The position numbers and the translations under genes are program-made. Positions 12,411 to 23,900 of a stretch of 64,000 nt of DNA are shown here, one piece after another. Positions within the stretch are counted from its first letter, which is position 1. Each line of letters begins with the position of its first letter. Location: the NCBI GenBank assembly GCA_009599575.1, contig VWND01000007.1:1063501-1127500 (forward strand). Direction: 5' to 3'. A model generated the notes under the pieces. That model did no database searches and was not told the DNA's origin. It worked only from the letters and a program-made list of their open reading frames with translations. This DNA comes from Blumeriella jaapii. Lineage: Eukaryota; Ascomycota; Leotiomycetes; Helotiales; Drepanopezizaceae.

Positions 12411-15400
12411 CCAGAGTGCTAATGCTTTTTGTTTTAGTATATTATCAAAGTCGCGCAGATGTATCTGGCAAACTACTTCCTCTCCGACTCACATTCAAAA
12501 TACCAGCGCGCGATTCTAGCCCCATCTTCGCTTTCTTCCTGCCACAACAACCCCCCATCCTAAGCACCAAACTAACGTCCGTGCCGGTAAACAAGCAGCA
12601 GCTACCAGCCGGTTACAGACCCCCAGCCCAGCCCTACACTGACATATCCGGAGTAGAAAGAAAGAGTTGATGACTGCCTACCTTGGGACATACTTAGCTT
12701 ACAGCGCTGTTAGGTTAGAAAGAGGTAGATTACTTGGATTTTGGAATTCCAGGATTGATATATGCTTACTTGATGTTGTTCACTCCCCCCACCCCACACC
12801 TTTCCGTGCGACGATAATTCAATATTTTGGATTCAGTCACAAACTGCTTACTTACCTGCTACATTTTCAAATCGATGGCTTCGTATACAGCCCTTACGCA
12901 AGTGATTACCTATCATCAGCTATCGAAAGTAGAAAGAAAGCTGCTGTCAAAAAGAAACCGCGTGATCATTGACTGGATATTCTCGGTTTTTACTATCCTG
13001 CTCAACCAGCCTCAGCAAATCATCTTACAGCCTTGGATTCCTTCATAATAACATCAAGACATCGTTCTTGCTCATAAACAAGTAGATGACAGCTAGCCTT
13101 GAAGCCTCCCAACCCAACAGCGTATAAAACCCCCGCTGTGGTAGCTATGTGGGCACTAGAGGAAACCCTCCAATCGAAATGATCACTAGGGTTTGAATAG
13201 GTAGAGAAAGTTCAGAGTCAGTTCTCGAAGAGAGCTCGAAAGGTCCACGATTTAAAAGAAGAAGAAAGTTGAAGAAAAGAAAAGAAACAACAGTGAGAAA
13301 TGCTTACGTTGCCATCTCCCATCTATTTACATGTGTTTCGAAAAATGACTCTTTTAAACCCCCTTTTTTTCTCAAGATTAAATTTCAATTTCAACTTGAA
13401 CACGAGGCAAAATCCTTTGTCAATAACCAGGTAAACAACAGCTAGTTTACCAGCCACAAAGTTCCAACTCACTCAAATTAGATCACACATGGGGATTTTG
13501 CAGTGGTAGCTGTGCGAATAATGATCTTTCCATAAATCGGAGTTCTTGCGATATTTAAATGTCTAGGCAGGGAATGTTTAGAGTTGTTATGCGAAGTACG
13601 GCAAGGCAAGGAAGGTACAGGGTCTAGAACCGAAAAGGGAGAGAGAGAGCAAGAGCGCAAGCGAAAGTGAGAAATGTGTCTGGATCCAAAGAGAAAGCGC
13701 GAAAGAGAGCACGAAAGAACGCACGTAAGCAAGAAGGAAAACAGGAGAGAAAGCAAGCAAGAAAACCATTGTCAAAAGTATTACTATTGTCGATTCCTAA
13801 TCCATTCTCTTTCATCAAGGTCTCCATAAAACTACCCATACTTTCTGGAGCCTCTCCTCCCTTAGCAACAACATACCAACTTGATGGCAAATGCCAAGAT
13901 GACCAATATCTTTTATCCTTACCAGTAGATGAAGAGACAGACGGCTAGCAAGCTTGGGAGCTATAACGTCCCCATCCAACCCTGCGGACAGCACATGGAA
14001 ATCATCGACTAGGTTATCGGTGCGAGTACTCACCCGGTTCGATATACTTGGTGAGATTTGGATCGGCAGCAGGTACGGTACTAATATAGTAAGAGCTAAG
14101 CGAAGTTTCGCTGGACGAAAGTCTGGGTTCGTGGAAGAAGGAAAGAGAAAGAGAAAGAGCAAGAGCCAAGAAGTAGGTACTTACCTACTTAGCTAGGTTC
14201 TGTGCTGTGTTTGGTGGAGTTGTTCGTAAGGAGTGATGGGATTTTTCGCCGTCTTGTTAAAAGGAAAGGAAAGCTAGACGTGATAATGCGAAGGACTTTC
14301 TCTTTCATAGTTCTCGCTTTCTTTTTCTCGTCCCCTTTCTTTTTCACCTATTCATACACACACACTTTTTTTTTTCTTACGCATCTTCACCCTTCCTCCC
14401 CCATTTCTTATTTCGATCAACATCCAGCACGCAACACCCAACATTCTACCATTTCTCCACCCCCAGCCAGCCAGTAGAGCAGGAGAAAGCAGAGCACCAA
14501 AGACACAAGCAATAACCTGCTCACAAGACGTCTTGCTTACTTACTTGCCCTGCTTGCCCTTCTACCTCCCTATCTAGGCAGGTAGGTGAAGATAAGAAGA
14601 GACATAACCAAAGAATAATTAATACAAGTTATTTTGACAGTATGTTTACCATATCCATATCAAACTTTCTTGTAGGAATCTAGATATCTGTCCGATCAAG
14701 GATAAGGTTGGCATTTTCCACCGTGCATGGTTTCTCGTCTCATTATTCGGTTATAGTTGGGGGGTGCCTGGCTTTCAACACGTTGCTCTGGAAGCATAAC
14801 ATCCGGTGGTAAAAGAGATACGCGCACGGCAGCGTAGATATGCCAGAGAGGGTACCTTTTGATTTCACAAAAGGGGGTTGGTGCACACTGGTTTGAGAAG
14901 TGCAATGGTATTGTATTGCTGGTGTCTAAGGAGCGAGTAACTAGCTACGGTTTAGGAAAATACTGTGTATGGTGGTGCACGCATAGGGCGCATGCCGAGC
15001 GCATATGATCACGTGATCCTGAACAGTCTCGTGATCTACTCATACCATATACCCACCCACAGTACCCGATCCTAAGAGACGAGCCAAGAAAGAAAAGAAC
15101 CATGACGGAACTCGGGACAAGAGAAAGAGGCTAGCAGAATAACCAAGGGCTCCGCGCTGGACCCATAAATTGCAGATCATCAACCCACCCAAATAACGTG
15201 ACTTGCAGAAATACAAGCGCCTACCGAGGAAGCGACATACGCAACAGGAGGAAAGAGCTGAGACTACTAAGCTATCAGGGTAAGAAGCTGATCAAGAAAT
15301 CAACATCAACTGAGTTGGATTGTCCCCATATGATTCAAAGCAATAAACATCAGTAACTCAGCCATCAGACGGGCACTTTATCACTTGTCCTGTCACAAAC

Positions 15401-16791
15401 AAACGGGCATATGTGTTTATACACACACAGTGTTTCCGTATTACCCTCGGATGCCGCTTAGGGGCCAAGCTTTTTCTCTTCTCTCTGTCTCGTGCTTTCT
15501 GATGGCCAGCTACTGTACTGCGTGATCTTACGTACAGTACATTGATCCGACCCGATCCAACGGCCTGGGAAAAGGCCGGTAAGTACAGTAGGAGCGCGGA
15601 GATTTCAAAGAGACGAATTCGCAACCGCCGACGCATTTTAGCCTAGGACCACAAAGCTAGAAGATAAAAACAAGCAAACCGAAGGCCCGTGGGAGAGTTC
15701 AAGGAAAGTCGTTGATCTTTGAAACTTGAAACGGTCCACTGCATCTAACTAACTACCTTGGGAGGTGCTTTGTGGCTGCCTCGGGCCATTCCAGGCTTCA
15801 TTCCATAAACCCATCAAATGTGACTCTACGACGTACTAGGTAAGGCACAGCGGTTGTCTTTTCTTCCTGACCCAGCAATAGGATACCCGGTCTAGCCTCG
15901 AAAAGGTAACAATGACTGGAATCTGAATCCGAGCATGCTTTACGTGCTCTGTATGTAGTGAAGCGCTCCTCGGCATCAATCCCAGCTTGACAACACGCTG
16001 GCATACTTTTATGTAACCAGCGTTTGGAACTCGTGCTTTATTAGCTTTGATAGCTGTTGTCGAAATGTCCATATTCGATGAAGGATAGAGTTTGCTCCAA
16101 GTTTCAGTGAGGCGTTTGGCTTTTGAAGAGGGACAATAGATAACCGCTGTACCATTGTACAGCACTGTATGTACATACTGTACTTCTTCTACACAACGCA
16201 GGAGGGGGCAAGAAGTAAGCATCTGCACCCCCGTTTGCATGCCAAAGTGTACTTACTAGATTTGGTATGATTTATCTGGCCGCTTTGCAAAGTAAGCAAA
16301 AGCTTCAATCTAACACTGTGCATCCTCTTCTTCAGCCTCAATCACATACTGCAAATGCGCGGCGGAAATTGATAGTAGCTAATCGATACACGATCCCGTT
16401 GTTACATAACACCATGCCACGGTTTCTTCCATATCGAATCAACGTGTTTGACATCTCATTCGTACCAGGGCCATGCTCGAGCTTAAAGTAGAATGCCATC
16501 GATACAGTTCTGCTTTTGGTGAAAGCCCTGAATGTGACGAAGCTCCTGTATTAACAACGAATAGCCGAAGGAGCCGGGCCGCTACACTGAAGGTCCCGAT
16601 TGGGTTCACACCAGAAAAGTGAGAAAGACATGTTGTTATTCCCATATGCATTTCGAGAGAGAGACAACTCGACTCGAAGCATTGTGAACAAGCTCAAAGC
16701 ATGATGCTTTTCTTTTTCATGAACCAAAACACGTTCACCAGGTAAGCAGCAATGTCGATACTGTACGTCTCGATTCAGTAAATACATACAC
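12411..16791. other. long gene-poor stretch
   Basis: No convincing gene on either strand. Contents seen: a purine-rich tract near 13630-13770, CT- and T-rich tracts near 14290-14400, ACTTACTTACTT/GGTAGGTA runs near 14170 and 14535-14590, and TACTGTAC/GTACAGTAC palindromes at 15510-15540 and 16150-16185. Short frames are scattered and lack family features. Confidence 0.45.
13626..13770. repeat. purine-rich low-complexity tract
   Basis: The plus strand is dominated by GAGA, GAAAG, GCAAG and GAAAA units for about 145 bases. Frames read through it on both strands (Arg/Lys/Glu-rich on one, Ser/Leu/Phe-rich on the other) are products of the composition. Confidence 0.7.
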
Positions 16792-16895
16792 CTTGGCAGC
16801 CAAGGAGGAGGGCAGATACTTTTTGCACCCCTACACTGTACATACTGTACAGTACACACAGTACAGTACTTTTGATACAAAGTATCTGCACCCCT
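16792..16895. repeat. small foldback (inverted-repeat) element, copy 1
   Basis: Begins with CTTGGCAGCCAAG (16792-16804). Next comes a left arm ending GGCAGATACTTT, a spacer full of TACTGTAC palindromes, and a right arm AAAGTATCTGCACCCCT (16879-16895). A second copy with the same order is at 55509-55620. The left arm here is slightly degenerate. Confidence 0.65.
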
Positions 16896-17254
16896 CTTGC
16901 ACACTACTACTACCCCCTCCCCCCCGAGGAAGGTAAGATCTCTGTCCCGATTAAAGGGTGAGGGGGTCTTGAACCAACAGGATGACCGTAGAATCGCTTA
17001 GGAACGAGCATGTCTTTATCACGTGAGTGTGAAACAGGCAACGCACGCAACGCAACGCACCAATTCCCACTTGGACGACTTCGACAACGGATCGGAGAAG
17101 CGTGGGAAACGGGTCCAAACGAACACGTTGAAACGTTGTACTTACTGTTCGACGCGTGGTATCGACGCTGTCAAGCTGTGAATGAATGACGCTCCAGAAG
17201 AAGCAACAAAATATTAATTAAATAGTCTACCACGTGATTCTACAGTACTTAAAA
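16896..17254. other. left flank of the A+T-rich island, no gene seen
   Basis: Ordinary-composition DNA with a CAACGCACG repeat near 17035-17060. The last bases before the outer LTR, TAAAA (17250-17254), are the left partner of the probable target-site duplication of element G1. Confidence 0.5.
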
Positions 17255-17667
17255 TGTCAGGAACCAACATCACGTGTATAAGTCAGGTGATCCGCCAAGA
17301 CCCTCTGCCTCCTACCAACCTTCGAATAATACTTTCTGCGGATAAGCCGTAAGGGCCGGATAGTATTATAAAGGCTGGAAATAATATTTAGATAAAACAT
17401 TTTATAGAAATAATTGCTAAGAAACCAGTTATTAGGATTATATTAAAAAAGATTGAAAAAAGGTCGGGATAGGGGCTGGAAAGCATATTAAATAAAATTC
17501 GTTTGGTTTCCTGGGAAATACTTTTTTCGAAGGCTCCACCCTTTTTTTTGTATTTATATACGCTTTTTATTAAAAATATAAAAAGTAAAAATCAGTCTGA
17601 TTATTAACCCAATCTTATCTGAGTTTTATTATTTAAATTAATGTTTTTCTGCTTTTTAATTTTTATA
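17255..17667 (+). repeat. 5' LTR of G1
   Basis: A 413-bp LTR starting TGTCAGGAACCAACATCACG. It is the most A+T-shifted at its inner end, and a TATTTATATACGC stretch near 17560-17575 looks like its TATA region. It pairs with 54478-54890 and with the inverted copies in G2. Confidence 0.93.
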
Positions 17668-19342
17668 TTTTAATTTTTTTATCTACCGAAACGGCAATTC
17701 AATATTACTAAAACAATCTTTTATTATATTATTATATTTATATCGTTATTATCGATATTATAGCTTTTCGCATTCGCAGCGAACAGGCATTTCCAGCTAT
17801 TTAAAAAAACCTAATATTTTCGGCTGTTTAAAAAAACTCCGTATTATCGTTTTTTTTAACGTTATTAATTTTATCAAAAGTCGAAAATACTTTATTATTA
17901 AAGCGCAACGATATCCTAACTTTTTTTATCGAAAAAATCACTGAAAAAGGCTACGCTTAAAGCGATTCGGAAAGATTTTCCATCGAAACCTTAATTTATT
18001 TAATTGATAAACGAATCCGCGTCGAACAAAAAGAAAACGATAAACGTAAGAAAATAAAAAAAATACGAGCTAAAATAAAATAAAAAAAGATTGAGAAAAA
18101 AGTTTACGAAATAATTAAAAAATTCGAAAAAACCAAAAAACGCCGAAACGAATTCCGAAAGAAAATTAAACAATTTTAATAAAAATTTAACGCTTTCGAA
18201 AATATCGAAAAAAAGGTTTTTATACTTTTTAATACCGTCCCAACTGAAAAAAAAACAGAAAATAATTTAAGCCGGCGATTATTATAAAGTATTTTCGAAG
18301 CATTACGATAATAATATTTATTAAAAACGATTTAGCATTTTTTTTAAGCATATTATATCTTTTATAAAAAACACAGCGAATTCGAGCCGAAAAGCATTAA
18401 AAATAAAAGATTTTCCAATATATCGAAGGAAAAATACTAAAAAAACTTAATTTTTTATTCGGCGTGCAAAACGAAATTTCCGCCAAAATAAAAAAGTAAT
18501 ATTTTGTATTAATTAAAAAAAAATTAACGCTTGTATTTTAGCTTTCGACGATAAAATAAAAAAAAAAAAAACCGGATACGAACGACGTTCTACGAATATT
18601 CGAATTATATAAAACGATTTTAAAAAATAAATATTAAACTTTTTGATAAATGCGGAAAATCGAAAAATCGCGGCTTCGAATTTATATAATAAAACGAAAC
18701 AAAAAAAACATAAATCAATTAACAATTTCGTTATTTATTTAAATAATTTCGAACAGCAATTACAAATAACAAACGATACGACTAAAAAAAAAATACTTTT
18801 CGCAAAACTCCGATTTATTTTTCGAAAAAAAATTATTAAACGAAGCAATACTGCAGCTACAAATTCGCACGAAAAATTAATATTAATCGCTCGTCGTATC
18901 GAAAGTATTAATAAAATTATTAACAACGAAACGAAAAATAATAAACGACGAAACGAGCGCAAAAAAAAAAAAAAAAATAAAACTTATATTTACGATTAAA
19001 ATTCAAAAGCTAAAACAGATATATACCGTTTTCGATTCGAAAATACGTTAAAAAAAAAAAAACGAAAGCGAAAAAACGATAATTTTAACAAAATCCTTTA
19101 AAATCCTAAAACTTTTAACGATTTTTTTTATTTTTCGAAATGCAATCGCTGCCAAAAAAAAAAACACCGCATGGCCAATTATTTAAAAGTCGAATATTAT
19201 AAATGCAACAGAAAAAAATATATAATTTTAAATTGCTCCGAAGCTAACAAATTTAAAAACTCGGGAAAAATTTTCGCTCGATTTTAATTTCGTTATTATT
19301 AATAAAATCGAACGAAAAAAAAAAGCAAAAAATAATAATTTC
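17668..19342 (+). pseudogene. G1 leader and gag, broken
   Basis: Plus-strand gag remnant full of stops. The clearest block is 18643-18999 (basic, Lys/Asn-rich, ending in a poly-Lys run). A zinc-knuckle-like CNRCQKKKHRM segment lies near 19137-19170. The same gag, inverted, is in G2 at about 24750-25700. It ends at the X insertion site. Confidence 0.75.
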
Positions 19343-19426
19343 TGTAACGACTTATTCGCTTGCCCCTCGTGTCACCCCAGCAACTACGTATAGTTGCAAG
19401 CTCCCTGGTCTCCTGGTGGGTCTTTT
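19343..19426 (+). repeat. 5' LTR of X, left piece
   Basis: First 84 bases of the X LTR (TGTAACGACTTATTCGC ...). It is interrupted by G2 after the duplication CTTTT (19422-19426). The rest of this LTR resumes at 26805. Confidence 0.88.
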
Positions 19427-19840
19427 TGTAAGAATTGAAAAGGCAGGGAAACACTAGTTCAGACAATAAAGCTCAGATAAGGTTGGGTTAATAGTCAGAC
19501 TGATTTCTATCTTTTACATTTCTAATAGAAGGCGTATATAAGTACAAAAGGAGGGGTGGAGCCCTCGAAAAAAGTATTTCCCAGGAAACCAGGCGAGCTC
19601 CATTTAATATGCTTTTCCAGCCCCCATCCCGACCTTTTTTTATCCTTTTTAATATAATTCTAATAATTGGTTTTTTAACAATTACTTTTATAAAATATTT
19701 TATTTAAATATTATTTTCAGCCTTTATAATATTATCCGGCCTCTACGGCCTATCCGTAGCGAATATTATTCGAAAATTAATAAAAAGCAAAGGGTTTTGG
19801 CGGATTATCTGATTTATATACATGATATTAGTTTCTGATA
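19427..19840 (-). repeat. 3' LTR of G2
   Basis: 414 bp, inverted relative to the G1 LTRs. Its outer half is only lightly mutated while the inner half is strongly A+T-shifted. Confidence 0.92.
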
Positions 19841-20301
19841 TTACCCTTTTTTTTAGGCCTTTGGTTCCCAAAAGCGATTGATTTTTTTATACGTATATTT
19901 TCGTATATAACGTGCGTTACGCTATCGAAATAACGTACGGTCTTTTTCGCTTTTGATCGTGAATTATAGCTGTTTCTTTCGCTTTCGGTCGTAAATTATA
20001 GCTGTTTTGCTATTCTGTTTTTTTTGTTTTCGGTAGCATTTCGCATTTTCGTTAAAAAGGTTTTTTTTTTTTAAAATGGCCGCCGTTTTTTCCTGCTTAA
20101 TTTTTTTTTTTTTTTTTTTTTTTTATTTTTATTTTTTCGTTAGCTTTTTTTTATTTTAATTAATTGCTTTTCGCCGCGTTCGCCGCGAATTTTTAAAATG
20201 CTTTTGATTTTTATCTGCTTTCGGTGCGTCCGTCTAATTTTACGCGAAAGCATTACAACGGATTTTTTGCTTTTTTGCGTTTTCGAGCTTTTTAGCGTAA
20301 A

Positions 20302-20904
20302 ATGCAACCGCTGCAGAACTTCGTATATTTAATGCTTTTTTGTAAATTTTCTAGATTTTTACTCGGATTCGTTTTTAATTAGCTATAAATTCCTGCCGCA
20401 CGCGTCATCGAAGCGCAAATTCTTTTCGCGAATCTTAACGATTTTATAAATCGTTTCGATATTGCTATCGCCGCTGCCGCTTTTTCTTTTTTTATTGCCG
20501 AAGCTAAAGCTTTTGCTAAAATCTTTATCGATTTTATTATTTACGACGCTTATATAAATCGTTTAAAAAAAAATAACGCTTCGGCTTTTATAATAATCGA
20601 AAGTCGTGCGAATCGCGCCGCGGTTCGGGCTGCTGCTGCTGCTGCTGCTACGTCCGTTTTTGCCGGTTTGGCGGCTGCTGCTGTTTTGAAGATTTTGGCT
20701 GCGCCGGCCCTTTTATTTAACGACGCTAGTATAAAACGTATTTTCCGACGTTTCGAAAACGTCGCTCGGATTTATTTTAACCAATTGAATTAAATTCTGG
20801 ATTTCTACGAAAATATCGTAGCTGCAATTTAAAATTCGATTACGGCTATTATAAAAGCTTTAATTAAAATAAATCGAATATTTTACGAATTCGTTTAATA
20901 CTAA
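20302..20904 (+). pseudogene. antisense Ala-rich frame of the gypsy family (G2 copy)
   Basis: This frame lies on the strand opposite to G2 gag-pol, between integrase and the 3' LTR. It starts at an ATG at 20302 and runs about 200 codons. Its stops before the end (20380, 20386, 20791, 20830) are TAG or TAA, the products expected from CAG/CAA under RIP. The middle 134 codons (20389-20790) are open and Ala-rich, with stretches such as RFDIAIAAAA and NRAAVRAAAAAAATSVFAG, then FRRFENVARIYFNQ. G1 keeps the same frame on its minus strand at 54025-53430. No family is recognised; the composition suggests alpha-helices. Whether it was ever translated is inference. Confidence 0.5.
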
Positions 20905-20949
20905 TTTTTTTTAGCCTGCCGCTGCTTTTAAATTTAAAAAAAATAGCGA

Positions 20950-23900
20950 TAACGATAAAAAAAAAAATAATAATAAAAATAAATTAACTTAGCGGCGATT
21001 TTAAAGTTTTTTAAATGTTTTTTTTTTTTTTTTTTTGCTTTTACGGCGCGCATTCGTTATTGCTTCGTTGCTATTATTTATCGTATTTTTTAAGTATTTT
21101 TTTACAATCTTTTTTGCGTTCGTAAAATAGTTTTCTGGCTTTTAAAAATTTTCGCTTAATAAATAGCTTTTTTATCGCACCAAATAATATCGGCCTTTTT
21201 TTGTATTTTTGTAAGCTTATATTAATTTAACCTCGTATTTTTCGGATTTTTAAAATTTTATTATATTATTTTTCGGCTCGGTATCGTTCCGACCCTGCCA
21301 AAATTTTAATAAAAAAACGTAAAAAATATCGTAAATACGATATTAAAAAAAAAATTCGAATTAATAAGCTTGGCCGTGCTCGTATATAATTCGCTTAATT
21401 TTGAAAAGTTTTAAATATTTATTTAAAAACTTTCGAAAAGGTCGCAATTATCGAAGGTTTTTAATCGATAATAATATTTTGTCGCTTATTTAAAATCTAG
21501 TTTTTTTGTATTTAGCGTCGTAAAACTTTTTATAATTCGCGTTGGCTTTTTTTAGCTTTTTACTAAATACTTTTTTTTTTTTTTATAATATTTTAATTCG
21601 TTTTTCCGCTGACGATACCTTTTTTTTTACGACGTCGCTCTCGACGTTTCTGCTAAATTCTAAATAAAAGCCGTATAATATACGAAAAAAAATAAAATCC
21701 GTAAAAGCGTATATCGAATTATTATACGTAAATTCGGCTAAAACAAGCTTCGTAACTTAATCGTTTTATCGATAATCGCAGTACGTGCGAAAGTAAAATT
21801 CTAAAATTTAATTTTAACGTTTCGTTTGGCCATTTATTTAAGAATGAAAAGCGGTATTTAATCGACGTTGTATTTGTAAATAAAATATTATTAAAAACCA
21901 AAATTTACTAATAAAAATTGATTTTTTGTTTGTAATAATTCTTTTAAATCAGCCAAAATCTTTGTAAATATGCTATATAAATATTTTAGCTAAATCTGGG
22001 GCTAAAATCGTTTTTTGTATCGGTATATATTTCGACAGCTTCGTATATCGGTTTATTATAACGAATATCGAATCGTAAATACGATTTCGTTTTTTGCTAA
22101 AAAGTAGATTCGTAATAAAATTTATAATTATTTTTTTCCAAAGTTTTGTAAAAATCGAAAAAAAAGCTAATTCGCTATAAAATCGGTGCTTTTTAAGCTT
22201 GCTTTTCTAACACTTTTCATACGTATTAACGTAACGCTTTACGTCGCTTCGTAAACCAAGCCAGAAATTTTTTTTTTCGATTAGTTTTAGCGTTCGCCGA
22301 AAACTCTAGTGGCCGGCGGTCGGATCGTCGTAATTAATCTTTAATATTTCGCTTTTAATAGCGCTTTTATTCGGAATATACGCACGTTTTTTATAACGTA
22401 GTAATTTATTTTGGCTTATACGCTAATATTTCTCGGATCCGGCTCGATTGTTTTGCGAAGCCGATTCGTACGTTTTTTATAATATAAAAAAATCAGATTT
22501 TTGCAATTTAAAAATAGTTTTATAAATCGATTCTGCTAATTCGTTATTAGCCGTTTCGAATTATAATAACACAGCGGCTACGCTTCGTAATATATATTAT
22601 TTGCAATTAATAATATTAATAAAAAATAATCCGGCGAAAAAGCTTTTTATTTAACTTTTTTCCGTTTGCTTTTTATTTTTTAATTCCGTTAACAAAAGCT
22701 TCGAATACTTATCGGCGCGAAATAATTTATATTCCGATTTTAAGCGTGTTTTTACTGCGAAAAACATTTTAAAATTTCTTAAATAAACTAATTTTAATTT
22801 ACGATATAACGTAAGCAGCTATTCGTTATTTTTTTTTAAATCTTTTTTTAAATTTGGCCGGCGGAAAAAACCATCCGCCGGGTTAAAAACTTTTGTTTTA
22901 TATTCGATTGCAAAATCGTATTTAGCTAGCTCGTCGGCCCATTTCGCTTAGCGTCCGTTTAAACGTTTTTTCGTAAGAAAATATTTCAAATTGTAATAAT
23001 TTGTACGTATAATAATAACGTCGGAAGCGCTACGTAAATATTAGCTTTATTATTTAAAAGCGTAAATTATAGCTATTAGTTTAGCGTCGTAGATTTCGTA
23101 TTTTTGTTTTATAAAAAAAAGTTTTTTCGAATAATATACGATAAAATGCTAACGTGCCTTTGTATTTTTTCCGAATAATTAAAATAATATTCCGCTTATA
23201 GCGAATTTCGAAACGTTTGTTTCGATTTAGATTTTTAATCGAAGGTCGAAATAACGTAGAATCGGTGCTTGGCAAAACTTTTTTTTTAAAAGTAAAAAAG
23301 CGAGCTTCGCTTCGAATAAAAAACGAAAAAGGCCCGATATTTTCCTTTATTGCATTTTTTTTAAAAGATTTGTAATAAATCGGTAAAGCTTAGCGTAGTT
23401 TTTAATAAAACGTTTATAAAAGTTGGTGAAACCCAAAAACACTTAAATATTTCGTTATATAATAGAAAAAGGCTATTTCCGAATATTATTTATTTTTTCT
23501 GAATCTATTTTAATTTCCGTAAAAATAACGACGAAGCCTAGGAATTCAATCGTATTCGTATCGAAAGCATATTTTTTTAGATTTTCGTAAAGTTTATTAA
23601 TACGGAATTTTTCGAAAACCTTTTTTACCGCGTTTGTATAATCGTCGGAGTTTTCGAAAAATATTAAAATATCGTCGAAGTAAATTATATACGTAATATT
23701 TATTAAACCGACTAAAGCTTGATTAATATACGCTTAAAAAATTGCTAATGCGTTCGAAAAGCCGAAGAATAATACGCAGTATTCGAAATATTCGTAACGA
23801 ATGCGAAACGCAGTCTTTTATTTATTTCCTTTTCTTATTCGAAAGCGGTGGTACGCCTAAATAAAATTTAGTTTAGTAAATATTTTAGCTTTTTTCAAAC

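Noticed and set aside
13478..13948. Lys/Arg- or Ser/Leu-rich frames across the purine tract
   Set aside because: Composition artefacts on both strands; no family.
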